DNA from: Anastatus disparis
Taxonomy: Eukaryota; Arthropoda; Insecta; Hymenoptera; Eupelmidae
DNA: 64,000 nucleotides
Assembly (NCBI GenBank): GCA_017163975.1
Contig: JAFFSR010000010.1
Span: forward strand, 1,736,001-1,800,000
Direction: 5' to 3'
Of the stretch, positions 33,038-44,254 are shown in pieces. The notes under the pieces were generated by a model. The model searched no databases, was not told the DNA's origin, and saw only the letters and a list, made by a program, of their open reading frames with translations. Position 1 is the first letter of the stretch; every line of letters starts with the position of its first letter. The translations under genes were made by a program, and so were the position numbers.

Positions 33038-34176
33038 ATGTCAAAAAGAAAAATTAATGAAGAAAGATCATCTGATGAACCACTAACTAAAAAAAGTTTA
33101 ATGATGTCTTCATCTGATTTTTTAAAAACAAAAATAAAAATTCGAGATAAATCTACGTAATATTTACAATTAATTAAAATTATTATAATCATTCATGAAA
33201 AAAAATTAATAATTAAAATAAACATATTTTTAAATTTAATTTTAGATCACTTGTAGCTTATATTTAAGAAATTACAGACGAAGAACGTTTTTTAAATAAA
33301 CAAACTGAAAAAGAATTTTCTTTATTAAAATTTATTGTAAATAATAATAATGGTGTATTAATTTCATGTAACATATTTAATGACAATATATGTAAATTTA
33401 AAAATGATCTGATGCTTCATGATGTAAAATACTAATTATATTTATATTATTGTTGAAATATTTAAAAATATTTACCGTGAAGGACGTAATTTCTGATCAC
33501 CTAAGAGGTATTCCTGATCACATATTTACATGTAAAAAAGTAAAAGTATATTTCTTTTTCACACAAACGAAGCATTTCTTACGCTCAATCTATTTTTCCT
33601 CATAAATTAAAAAAAGGTTTTTCCTACTAAAATCTTAAAGATTATGATTTATAATAAATAATGATCAGAAATTACGCCCTGATCAGGAACTACGTCCTTT
33701 ACGGTATCTAAAATAAATATGTATTTTTAGAAAATATTAATAGAAAATGTGTTTGTGAAAAGTGCTACGCGCTTTAATCGAGGAAATATGCCTTATGAAT
33801 TAACTTTATACCATTATTCATCAATAACATCACTTGGAGAAATTGACATGAAAAATTTAAATCCAGAATAAATCAATTTCAATGAAATTCCAATAAAAAA
33901 AGGCTTAATAAGTATATTGTTCAATTAATAAACTTATAATATATATTATATACGTTTTATAAAAATTTTTTAGAAATTGAAGGATTTTTGCGAAATAAAT
34001 TTATTCAAAAAGATAATAATAGTACAAAATATTATTCTAATATAACTGATGGTCATTACAAATTAGAAATTGTGATGAATTCTACAGGCGATGGTATATT
34101 AAAAATAGAAAAAGGCAAAAAATTAGTAATTATTGGAGAGTTGCAAGAATTTGGTATTATAAATTTATATTTATAG
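33038..34176 (+). pseudogene. OB-fold (replication protein A-like) gene, four exons, two nonsense codons
   Basis: Exons 33038-33156, 33246-33423, 33731-33911 and 33974-34176 have GT/AG borders, and phases agree across all three joins. Exon 1 is a basic/Ser-rich N terminus (MSKRKINEERSSDEPL). Exon 2 contains EFSLLKFIVNNNNG and LISCNIFND, resembling OB-fold strands of RPA-like ssDNA-binding proteins. Exon 3 has IENVFVKSATRFN and YELTLYHYSSI, typical of the same fold. Exon 4 has SNITDGHYKLEI and GKKLVIIGEL. In-frame TAA codons lie in exon 2 (after LVAYI) and exon 3 (after MKNLNPE), so it is not functional as read. RPA-like genes of this size occur in insect genomes, some carried by transposons. 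The family call rests on pattern recognition only. Confidence 0.55.
33475..33704. mobile_element. 230-bp MITE in intron 2 of the OB-fold pseudogene, TA target
   Basis: Inverted ends CCGTGAAGGACGTAATTTC and (rc) CCGTAAAGGACGTAGTTCC are flanked by TA on both sides (33473-33474, 33705-33706). No coding. The TA target suggests a Tc1/mariner-type transposase. Confidence 0.85.
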
Positions 34177-34185
34177 ATAGTAAAT

Positions 34186-34206
34186 TTATATATATATATA
34201 TATATA
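34186..34206. repeat. (TA)n microsatellite
   Basis: About ten TA units downstream of the OB-fold pseudogene. Confidence 0.8.
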
Positions 34207-34391
34207 TGTCAATCCACGTCAAACGGATAATGGCTCTGTCCTAAATTGTAGATCACCAAAAAAATCGTGTATGGGCACAAAATTTTCGTCTTATACACTC
34301 TACTTTTTTTTTGCAATGTGGCGATTTTGAAAATTCAAAATGGCGGCTCCAATATGGCCGCTTAAACCTAGAGATTAGATATGTGTGTGTA

Positions 34392-36462
34392 CACTGAAAA
34401 AAATAGAATCTAGAACCAATGAGAATCCGCTTGGTGGTAGAAGATTTTCGTTTTGTTTTAAGCCATAGTAGAATTCCGCTTGACTCAAGAGGAAAATCTG
34501 TTTCAATGATATCGACTTTCTTCTAATAGATATTCTGCTACCACCTAGCAGAAATATTTTTGAAGCAACTAAACTTTTAAAAAAATCAAATCTGCATCCA
34601 CCAAGAGGAAAACTAGTATATTTTATATAAATAATAATCTAAACATTCCATTTGAAATTTTTTAACTCAATTTTCATTTGAAATTATTGAACATATATAT
34701 CTCTAACTACGTAAGCATTAGCATTATATGTTCTTATTCATATGATTCAAGTAAAAAAAAATTAATCATTTTTAAGAAATTTATTATTGCAATAATTAAT
34801 AATATATATTTACATATAAAACATAATATAATTTTTTTCGTTATTGAGCGTTGGCCTCTAAACTTTTGGCTTTCTTCATGTTTCTGCACCCAAAAAACAT
34901 TTCCATTATTTGAGAAAAATCGGTGACCTGAAGATGAAACACTTCTCTTGTAAGTGTTAATTATTATTGGTCCTATCTTTGTAAATAAATCTACGTAATG
35001 TAATAAATAATGGTGTTTCGGTTTCAAAGGTTCGTTTGGAAATATTTCTCATCTTAAATTTAAATATTCTTTTATCAATGATTTTAAATACGGTAGCAGC
35101 TTAATTTGAATTCGTTTTGAGAAAATTATATCTATAATTTATCTCATTATTAAAAACCATTTCCAGCTTTCTGTATCTTCTCGTATAAGATCACCTATTA
35201 ACAACGGTAAATACAAAATTAAAGTAAGCATTTCTGAAGCGTACATATTTACACTATTGTTAATTAAATGAGCCTCTGTTATTGGACGAGGTCTGTCATT
35301 TTCATGCGCGCCGTAATTAAAATTGTTAATTCTAGAATTAATTGTTTCTAATGTAATACTTGTTATTTTTATTATATTTTTAAATAATAAAGACATATCA
35401 TATCTGAGAACACCATTCAAAATATCATACATAATATCTGCACTCATATTCTCAGTAACATGATAATTATCTAAAATATTAAAAATACATTCTGATGTAA
35501 CGAATTCTAAATGATGTAAATACCAAGAGGTTAACAACTCTAAGAACAAGTGTAGTCACTTTACTAAAAAATGAAGCTATTTGAAGTGGATTCATGTAAT
35601 TTCACGAAGTTTATGTCATTACTGGGTATTTGATTTCATTAATTAAAAATTATACATAAACATTATAAATAAAAAAGTCTAAATTTAAGTATAAATTATA
35701 TACATTGAATAAATTAATTATGAACAAAAGATAGTCCTACAGTACAGTTAATATAGAAAAAGAAAATTATGTATAATCATGATACTAAGAATGTGAATAA
35801 TTTCCATGTAACTACTATAAATTAATTAAGATACTATTTTCAAATCAATATTTTTTAATAAAAAACCGCTTTTATACTACAAAAATAATTACAATCTGAA
35901 GTTAGAAATAATTCTTTTTTTTATTGATTAAGTTTAAGCTCAAAATTAAACTTTTATTCTCTTTAATCGGAGGTGAAATTGTAGTTATATGATTTTTTAC
36001 ATTGATATACCCATGGGTGCCGACTTCAAAATAGCGCTAATTTTTATTATAACGTATACCATGAACAAAGAACTCCATCTTTTATATTTTTTTCAACTTT
36101 TGAAAAATTATAAAAATTTTTCAAAATATTACGATTTTAAGATTTCGTTTTGAATACATTGATTTCATAACAAATTGAAATTGATTCAAAATTGGGTGCT
36201 TCAATGATTTCAAGAGTTGTTAACCCTTTGGTAAATACATTCTGATGTAAAAAATTTCTTTGTGGTTTTTATTAATAAATATATATCCTCTAAATTCTAA
36301 TAGAATTCTTCTTGAAGATAGAGGATTTTCTGCTAGAACATAGATTACCACGATTTTGCAGGATGATTATAATTATCAAGTACAACTAGATTTCTATTTG
36401 ATTCAAGAATTAAGAATCAAATAGATTTTTCCTCTTACTCCTAGATTCTATTTTTTTCAGTG
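34392..36462 (-). mobile_element. DNA transposon with CACTG ends and TA duplication
   Basis: A 2071-bp element. The left end CACTGAAAAAAATAGAATC and its reverse complement at 36441-36462 are flanked by TA (34390-34391, 36463-36464). Subterminal regions carry repeated motifs in both orientations, such as CCACCTAGCAG and CTTGGTGGTAGAAG. It encodes a decayed minus-strand protein (34734-35549). CACTG ends with a very short duplication recall EnSpm/CACTA elements, but no transposase signature confirms it. Confidence 0.75.
34734..35549 (-). pseudogene. Transposon-encoded protein, PKHHYLLHY type (decayed)
   Basis: The minus-strand ORF at 35139-35549 (136 codons) ends with LTLILYLPLLIGDLI and a Trp-containing segment. 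After a stop and frame changes, 34734-35027 supplies MKPKHHYLLHYVDLFTKIGP. The order 'LPLLIGDLI ... PKHHYLLHY' is typical of an uncharacterised protein family I know from transposons of insects and fish, where a Met-Arg-Phe-Glu-x-Lys-His segment normally follows; here that part is disrupted. It lies wholly inside the CACTG-ended element on the same strand, so it is very likely its product. It could bind nucleic acid or be a transposase; the function is not established. Confidence 0.6.
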
Positions 36463-36466
36463 TATA

Positions 36467-37346
36467 TGTATGTGAAAATAATGCGAAAGATATTCACGTA
36501 AGAAAAAAAAGTCTCAATTCCTCACTTTAATATAATAGTAGTAATAGTAATATTTTGAATTGATTATTCTATTAAGTACATATTCTTTCAGTAACGAAGA
36601 CAAAATTCCTTTATTAAAATGGGTCTATTCTAAATAGATTTTTGAATGGTATGATAATACGATTTGATTTCAAAAGATATATAAGTACCGATGGTATAAG
36701 TTTATAATTCCACATACTGATAAGGGTAGTTAATTTAAAGTTTGATTGAATAGAAGTTAATTTTTATAAAATATTCATTGGTTCATACATTTTAATTCTA
36801 ATTTATTAAAATTATGAAAATTATAGTGTAAGAAATAGTTTTTATAATTATTAGTCGCGTCGTACGCCTACATATATACTTCGGTATTTAAAAATATAGA
36901 AATATATAGAAATATATTTATAATGAAAAAATTTATATATTTAATGATTCAAGTTAATGATACATAATTTATTAATGCTATAGACATTAATGAGATCGCA
37001 GTACTTGGGATCTTATACTTATTATTGATGCATAATATTCTACATTTATATGACAGTTGTATTTTTTAAGTAATGTTTAACTATATGGTACTAACATTGA
37101 GTTATCAACTTTTATTTGTTATTCGTCAATTTTTTTATTATAATAATAGTTTTTTGATCTACTATTTTTTCTTTTGTATTTTGGGAAACCATTATCTTCA
37201 AAAATAGTTGGATTACAAAACGTTTTCGAAAAAATTTTTAAAAATTTACTATTTTTTAAATCATAACAAAGTGTTTTGGACTATGTGGTCCATGTAACAT
37301 ATATTATAACATAAATAAATCTTTCTTGACATAAATTAAATTAAAT
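36467..37346. other. AT-rich spacer
   Basis: No gene or repeat structure I can support. Confidence 0.5.
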
Positions 37347-37391
37347 ATTGGGGGTTGGCGTGCGGAGCGAGCAGGGGGGAACCCTCTTTAG
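37347..37391 (+). mobile_element. Helitron 3' terminus, mutated (TTAG)
   Basis: GGGGGTTGGCGTGCGGAGCG and GCAGGGGGGAACCC lead to TTAG at 37388-37391, followed by T and a (TA)n tract. It is the plus-strand counterpart of the ends at 11422 and 17074, with CTAG changed to TTAG. The body would lie to the left; nothing recognisable remains. Confidence 0.6.
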
Positions 37392-37420
37392 TATATATAT
37401 ATATATACATATATATATAC

Positions 37421-37798
37421 ACACTGAAAAACTTTCGGCTCGCAATATGTCCTTCTCTCTGAGTACGCCAGCGCCACGCAATCGGTGCGGATAATGTGCT
37501 GAATACGAATTGTCTATGCTCCGATCATCTGGGCATAACGTTGCATGAACAGACCTGCGCGTCACATGTGTTGTATCGACGCAAGGGAAACTCAAATCTG
37601 AGTAATTGTTACTCTAATTGTGCGTATAACTCAAGACTTGACAAATCGGTGCTTCATATAACCTTCATATTTACAGATAGCGCCAAGAGTCTTTCTGTGT
37701 AATACTCCGAGATGGCGCATATAACTCACGATACCACGAATCGGCGCTTCATATAAACTTTGAGTATACAGGGTGCCCCGAAAGTTTTTCAGTGTACT
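37421..37798. mobile_element. MITE with ACTGAAAAACTTTCGG ends
   Basis: ACACTGAAAAACTTTCGG at 37421 is met inverted at about 37778-37796, followed by TA-rich DNA. The interior holds two related segments (GCGTATAACTCAAGAC... and GCGCATATAACTCACGAT...), each ending with a CGGYGCTTCATATAA motif. No coding. Confidence 0.75.
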
Positions 37799-38031
<233 letters not shown>

Positions 38032-38243
38032 CTTCATCGTTGGCATTATTCAAGGCATCAACATATTCGCACTACCTTTCCCTTGAGAATGAGCCTCTGC
38101 TCCGAGCTAGGCTTTAATTATTTTAATTACTGTATCATTATTTTAATTATATTTTTACTTAGTATCTCATTTTATATATATATACTTACGAATTTGTATT
38201 ATTTTTGTTGTACAACATAATGTACAGTTAATAAATTTAAATA

Positions 38244-38255
38244 TCTATCTATCTA

Positions 38256-38300
<45 letters not shown>
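38244..38300. repeat. Compound microsatellite (ATCT)n-(TC)n-(TA)n
   Basis: Short simple repeats in AT-rich DNA. Confidence 0.95.
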
Positions 38301-38303
<3 letters not shown>

Positions 38304-38486
38304 GGAACTCTACTGTCTAACTTAATTTTAAGTTAATGTTATACTTTTTTTGACTTTGGCTCTCCTGATACGCTGATATGATATGGTTTTTATAAATTTA
38401 AATTTATTTTTAATGCAACAAGTTTATTACATGTAATGTTTTAAATCTTGATCGTTCTTATTTGCATATGAGTATGCAAATTAAGT

Positions 38487-38514
38487 TTTATATATATATA
38501 TATATATATATATA
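38487..38514. repeat. (TA)n microsatellite
   Basis: About 13 TA units. The sequence after it (TAGGAACTTTACTGTCTA) repeats the text after the tract at 38300, so 38300-38520 contains a partial duplication. Confidence 0.9.
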
Positions 38515-38592
38515 GGAACTTTACTGTCTATCTAATGTTATACTTATCATTTTAATATCCTTAATAACCGATAGTTAATAGATTTTTTTTAG

Positions 38593-38890
38593 GAGCGCGG
38601 TGGCGTAACGGATAGAGCTCTTGCCTTCAACGTAATGGGCACGGGTTCGAATCCTGGCCAGGCACCTCTGACTTTTTTTCGAAAGAAAATTAGTGTATGT
38701 GCTACCCATATCGCGACTCTTAAAAAATCCGACCTCATTCAGTATCGATTGATTGTTGGTCACAAAAGTGGCTGACCATCCATCGGTAGTCAAAGTTTTC
38801 GGTATGGTGGGTCTGACAGCCTAGCCTGATGTAATGTGTTAAACGGGTACCAGACTGGACTCTTTCGACTTCACCATATAAAAAAAGGTT
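38593..38890 (+). repeat. tRNA-derived SINE
   Basis: The head contains a pol III A box (TGGCGTAACGGATAGAGC) and a perfect B box (GGGTTCGAATCC) spaced as in a tRNA, followed by a non-tRNA body of about 220 bp and a short A-rich tail (ATATAAAAAAAGG). The B box is intact, so transcription by RNA polymerase III is possible. I could not define a clear target duplication. A minus-strand ORF across it is accidental. Confidence 0.8.
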
Positions 38891-39280
38891 AATCATATAG
38901 AGGACATTATCCTTTATATATTAATCTTTTTTTTCTAAAAAAAAAAATAGATTTTCTAAAATTCAATTTAATTAAAAGTAATAGCTTTATTACGTGTAAT
39001 GTTTTAAATTTTATCATTATTTTCAAGTGAATATGCGAATTAAGTTTATTCCAAAGACTTGTGAGCTTATTCCTGTAAGCCACAGATATAGATGTTGTAA
39101 TTTTACAAAATCAGCGACCTTCGGTCTTCTTTTATTCAATTCTTTTCTCTCACTACGTTAGGGTTATTTAGACAAATCATCACTGTACACCTGAGTTAGT
39201 GATAGAATGAAAACTTTTTCTATAGATTAGGGTGTCATGTGTTTTCTCTAATTTCAATTTTTGCGTCTTAAAAGTACAAG
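38891..39280. other. AT-rich spacer after the SINE
   Basis: No gene seen. Pieces resemble DNA near 38320-38480 (for example TTATTACATGTAATG / TTATTACGTGTAATG followed by GAATATGC / GAGTATGC), so a local duplication may flank the SINE insertion. Confidence 0.45.
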
Positions 39281-39775
39281 TATTCGATACTGGTGTACGT
39301 TAACAATAAAAATTTTAAATACGCTAAAATGACAAAATATTTGTAAAAAATAAAAGTTTTCAAAATATTCTTGTATGTGTGTGTTAACATTTAAATTTGA
39401 AATAGATCATATAAATCTTATTTCCGTGGGCGTTAACAATAAAATGTGTGTGTATGTGTGGTGTGTATGTGAAAATATTGTTAACATTAAAATTAAATAG
39501 AAAACAACTTATATAAAAATATCATCGACTGCAAGTATTCGAGACTGGTGTACGTTAACAATAGAAGTTTTAAATACGCTAAAATGAAAAAATATTTGTA
39601 AAGAATAAAAGTTTTCAAAATATTCGTGTATGTGTGTGTGTGTGTGTGTGTGTTAATACATAAATTTGAAATACATCATATAAATCTTATTTCCGTGTGC
39701 GTTAACAATAAAATATGTGTGTATGTGTGTTTATGTGTGTGTGAAAATATAATAAATAAAAGTTAAAAATTTTAA
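39281..39775. repeat. 255-bp tandem duplication, two copies
   Basis: TATTCGATACTGGTGTACG at 39281 recurs at 39536 (period 255) with matching downstream sequence, including AAATACGCTAAAATG, AAAGTTTTCAAAATATTC and CTTATTTCCGTG. The copies differ mainly in (TG)n length. Confidence 0.9.
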
Positions 39776-39924
39776 TATATTGTTTATTTATTTTTCTTGG
39801 GGCACCAATGTTCCGTCTCAACAACCCCCTACTTTGCCTTCTCAGAGGTCATTAACCAAGTTGTCAGTAACCTTTGGGTGGTGGATTGTTTTGACAGTCC
39901 ATGGTGCCCCTATAACCACTCACG

Positions 39925-40350
39925 AATTGAATGCTTTAATTTAAGCTTTATTGCATTAAAAAATCTTTAGTGGTTCCAAAGTTACAGGCGATTAAAATAT
40001 GTTAATGAAATAACGTGAAAAATTGATCATATTTTATATAATAAAATTATTAAGTAAATACGTAGTAACATTTAATTAAGAATAACTTTCGAAGAAGAAA
40101 AGCTTTTTTAATGCAATGGAGCTTAAATTAAAGCATTCAATTCGTGCTTCATTTTCAAGAGCCTTAGTTCTTTGGTTATTTAAGTTCTTATAAAGGCTTT
40201 TATCCACCATATTTTAAAAAAAATGTCTATATCCTTATGTAGGGGGCCTATTCGACGAAAAAAAACACGGGTTCATTTTTTTTCATCAAAAAATCATAAT
40301 TTGCAGTTTCAGCCGAATCCGTTTCTCGGAGGTGGGGTGCTCTCCTTGTC
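39925..40350. mobile_element. Central fragment of a relative of the 6.9-kb palindromic element
   Basis: GAATGCTTTAATTTAAGC near 39928 pairs with GCTTAAATTAAAGCATTC near 40122, an inverted repeat. The following DNA to about 40345 (TTTCATCAAAAAATCA, then GCCGAATCCGTTTCTCGGA) corresponds in order to 52800-53075 of the element at 49337-56236 (TTTCATAAAAAATCAG, then CCAAATTCGTTTTCCGAAG). It therefore looks like an old, truncated second copy. Confidence 0.65.
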
Positions 40351-40526
40351 AGTCCTGATACTTTCAACATGTTAAATGTAAATACTGTAAATATCTGAGA
40401 ATAACTATAAATGATTGTAAATAATGCAATTATTAGAAATAACGGAAAATAATAATATTAATGTTGTATTCACAAAAAACTTTTCTAAATAATTAAATAC
40501 ACACACACACACACACACACACACAC

Positions 40527-40597
<71 letters not shown>

Positions 40598-41201
40598 TAA
40601 AAAAATGATGAGCCGCCATGTTGAAGCATCTAAAGATCGAATCCTGATTGGTCGATATAGAATAGGCGCCAAAAATTAAATTTTAAAGGGTTTAGATTTT
40701 TTAAATAAATAAAAATTAATTTCTAGGCATTGTTTTTTAAATATAATAGAAGTAACTCAATTAAAATAGAATAAGAATATTTTATTTTAAACCAAGCAAT
40801 ATTATTTATGTATATAACCAATGTATAGTTTAATGATAAAATATGTAACTATGAGCACAAGCAAGGTGACTACCTTTTATTTAAAAATTCCAGTAAAATT
40901 GTAAAGACATTAAATAATATAACAATTCAGATAAGTAATTTATTCCTTTATTGCATAAGTATTGCTTAATGCAGGTATAATATGTATATATTTTTAATTA
41001 TTTTTTATTTAAAAATAAGTATAGTAACAGCAATTAATGAAGGTTTGAGGTTATGAAGGTTTGAGGTTATGAAAGTTTTATTATTCTATATTTCTATTAC
41101 TCAGATTAAAAATCATCAAAGTACCAAAAAAAAGTAATATATTTAAGTAATGTTTTAAAGATAAATTTGTGCACATTTTAATAAAAAAAATAAGGTTAGA
41201 A
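40351..41201. other. Microsatellites and possible promoter-proximal DNA
   Basis: (CA)n at 40499-40527 and (TA)n at 40529-40590. The stretch just after (about 40605-40670) is GC-richer with GAGCCGCCATG and an inverted CCAAT (ATTGG), which could be promoter-like for the exon candidate at 41202. A 16-bp unit (GAAGGTTTGAGGTTAT) is repeated near 41040-41068. Confidence 0.4.
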
Positions 41202-41257
41202 TGAATCAAGATCAAAATTTACTGATAACAATGGATGATACAATTGACGAACAAACT
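41202..41257 (+). CDS. Candidate first coding exon, unidentified
   Basis: The ATG at 41202 opens 18 codons (starting MNQDQNLLITMDDTIDEQT) that end exactly at a consensus donor GTATGT at 41258. Related segments follow at about 41491 and 41811, each directly after an acceptor-like TTGTATTACAG or TTGCATTACAG and repeating TTGACGAACAAGC. That is the pattern of a small exon duplicated with its intron. I do not recognise the peptide and find no later exon. It may be the start of a host gene running off the recognisable region, or chance. Confidence 0.3.
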
Positions 41258-41970
41258 GTATGTCTATTTTTAATGAAAATTTAAAGAATCTACTTATACG
41301 AGTGTGCTATTTCATAATATACAATACTATTTAGTTAAACTTATTATATTAAATATTAATACATAAATAAATAGAAATATAAAATGTGTGTTTTCAGTAA
41401 ATGTAGTTTGAAAATAATTTGCACACTGATAAAAGTATGACTACGATAGGCAGCTTTTGTTATAGATTAACATATAAAATTTGTATTACAGTTGACGAAC
41501 AAGCTATATGTCTATTTTTAATGAAAATTTGAATAATTTACTTATTCATTTTATATAAGTGTGCTATTTTATGATATACGATGAATTAATATTTAATATA
41601 ATGTATTTAACTGAATAGTTTGCTTATACGAGTGAGTTATTCTATTATATACATTACTATTTAACTAAATATTAATACATGAAATTAAAAAATGGAAAAA
41701 CAATTTATATTTTAATGAATAAAGCTTAAAAATAATTAACATGCTGATAAAATTATAACTATAGTAAGCATCCTTTTTATATATTTGTATATATAAAATT
41801 TGCATTACAGTTGACAAACAAGCCATATGACTATATTTTCAATAAAAATTTGAATATTTACTAATATAGGTGTGTTATATTTTATAATATAGAATGAATT
41901 AATATTTAATATAATATATTTAACTGATTAGTTTAGTTATACATATGAGTTATTTTATAATATACAGACA
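41215..41970. repeat. Three diverged tandem units of about 250-320 bp
   Basis: Each unit starts TTGAC[GA]AACAA (41243, 41491, 41811), then TATGTCTATTTTTAATGAAAATTT-like DNA and a TATATACNATGAATTAATATT-like segment. Units differ by substitutions and indels, so the duplication is old. Confidence 0.75.
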
Positions 41971-42102
41971 TAAGCTGAAATAACTTGGGCGCCTATGCAC
42001 TTTCTACTCAACTGTAGTTATTTGAGCTATCAGACCTGAGTTTCAGTCTGAAAAAAATCAGATTTAAATGTAATTGATAATTTTTTGTTATTATAATATT
42101 AA

Positions 42103-42491
42103 GAGGCGGCCGTATCATTCTGTCCTTGTCTAATCTAAATTTTCGTTATTATAAATAAATAAAATATTTTCATAGAAAAGTAAGACAACCGCCCAATAGA
42201 GCAAAAGACAAGCAAACGATTCTTTTCTATGAAAAAATATGAAATTTTGATTATTTTTCGAGTCAAGTCTGAAACGGAAAAAAATCGAACTTGATTGAGT
42301 TGATTGAACTGTTTTTTCGTTTCAGACTTCATTCGAAAAATAATAAAAATTTCATATTTTTTCATAGAAAAGAATCGTTTGCTTGTCTTTTGCTCTATTG
42401 GGCGGTTGTCTTACTTTTCTATGAAAATATTTTATTTATTTATAATAACGAAAATTAAGATTAGACAAGGACAGAATGATACGGTCTCCTC
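42103..42491. mobile_element. TTAA-flanked foldback MITE, subfamily A, copy 2
   Basis: A 389-bp element between TTAA 42099-42102 and 42492-42495. It is nearly the same as 8008-8397, including the GAGGCGGCCGTATCATT end and arms meeting near 42297. The arms match each other closely. The mirrored ORFs on both strands are accidental. Confidence 0.94.
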
Positions 42492-42495
42492 TTAA

Positions 42496-42704
42496 CTAAT
42501 AAAACTTCTTTTTAGCTTAAATATTAAATAAAAAAGTTTGATCCATGAATAGTTTTAAAAACCCTTATCTGATGCTTAAAATCCTTTTGATTAGTTAAAA
42601 ACTTGATTTTGTTTATTTAATAACACTATTTAAAATGAAATAATGTTGTATGTGTATCATGTCTTAAGATTTATGAGTTATAAATATATTTTAATACACT
42701 TCTA
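42496..42704. other. AT-rich spacer
   Basis: Nothing supported. Confidence 0.5.
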
Positions 42705-43854
42705 CTTTCTCATAAAGAAAACATTGTATCAATAAAAAAATTTGTTCTATTTTTTTATTAATTTGTACATATTCAAACTCGTGGAAAAAAGTGGTTTCCA
42801 CTCTGTTAAAAAAAATCAGGCGAGAAATCACCTGATTTCTTATGTGATTTATCATGCCAAAATCTCATGTAATGATCTCTCACCTGATTTTTGTAGGGCA
42901 GAAAATGTCTGTATGTATGGGTGTGTGTATGTACTCATTACGTCAATTAGATCTCGAAAAGTACTTGACAGATTTCCTTCAAATTTTGCATACAATTTAT
43001 TTTTTTGTCTAACTGGTACGGAAGCTATTGAAAACTGGTTTTCTTGGTATAGTTTTAATTTTAAAACAATTTAAAACATTTTTTTTCAATTCTAATTTTT
43101 AATTTTTTTTTGTATTTTACTTTAAGTACTCGATGGATTTGCTCTAAAATTTGCTTGGAAATTATTTGCGATTACCAAAAGAAAAACTTCTGAAAACTGA
43201 TGGGTGGGGCTTGAACATTAGAATGTTTTTTATTTAATTAACATTTATTTAGAAGTTCATATAAATTATGTGCATATCGAGACTGTTCATTTATTCATTT
43301 TAGAATTTTCGTATTTTCAGCGACAGAAGTAACGAAAATAACTAATGCGAGTAAAGCATTTTAGAATATTCACTTTATCGAAATAAGAAGTAGCAAAATA
43401 AATGTACGTCTAAATTTAGAATAAATTATATCAAGATTTCGAAAGAACTCTAAATATTTTAATCGAATAATTTGAGATTATCACTACTGCTTTTTGAAAT
43501 CATGAAAATTCATTATTACTTTATTCTAAATTATGGAATACGCTATTCGTAATTGTGGCACTCTAAATAAATATTCATTAAATAAAAAACATTCTAATGT
43601 TCGAGCCCCACCCAAACTGATTTTCTTAGATTTGCCCCAAAATTCGCATACAAGTTATCCGCTATTGTCAGAACAAAAAAATTTTTTTAAACTAATTTTC
43701 TTAGCGCAGTTTTAATTTTAGAGCATTTTGAAAATTTTGAAAAAATTTTTATTTGAAACCACTTTTTTCGACTTCCGGAGTCTAAATATGTACAAATTAA
43801 CGAAAAAATAGAAAAAATTTTTTCACCGATACAATAATTTTTCTTTGAGAAAGC
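42705..43854. mobile_element. 1.15-kb foldback element with nested inverted repeats
   Basis: The outer arms (42705-42810 and about 43740-43854) share CTTTCTCAAAGAAAA-type ends, AATTTGTACATATT and AAAAAAGTGGTTTC in inverted order. A second inverted pair lies inside (43196-43270 against 43556-43626) with GGGTGGGGCTTGAACATTAG and CTAATGTTCGAGCCCCACC. No coding supported; the ORFs at 42742-43074 and 43533-43715 lie across the arms. Confidence 0.75.
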
Positions 43855-44254
43855 AAAATGAAATCAAAATACTCTAACACAATGAGCTCTATGAGAAAGC
43901 ATTACACCAAAGCACTTGGCAGCGTTTTTGTAAATGCTTAAGTTCAAATAAATGTAATAGATAAATTTATTATTACCTATAGTGCGGTTATGAAGTAGCT
44001 AAGTAAAGTCATTTATTTAATAGTCATTAAATATATAAAGATGAAAAAGATGCTTTTGTAATTTTAAATAATGAGGGATTTTTAAACTCTTATTACCAAT
44101 AATAGTATTTAAAAATTTAATTTACTGCAATATTTAATTTAATTTAATGCTATCCAAACTAAAGATGTAACGCATATAATAATTAGTGAAAATAATTTTA
44201 TATAAATGAGTTAAAACAAAATTTAATGCAAGTAAAAAATAAAATGTTTTTTTT
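43855..44254. other. AT-rich spacer
   Basis: Nothing supported. Confidence 0.5.

Noticed and set aside
42135..42495. ORFs identical to those at 8004-8238
   Set aside because: They are mirrored in the two arms of the subfamily A hairpins, and the shared translation reflects element identity, not a gene.
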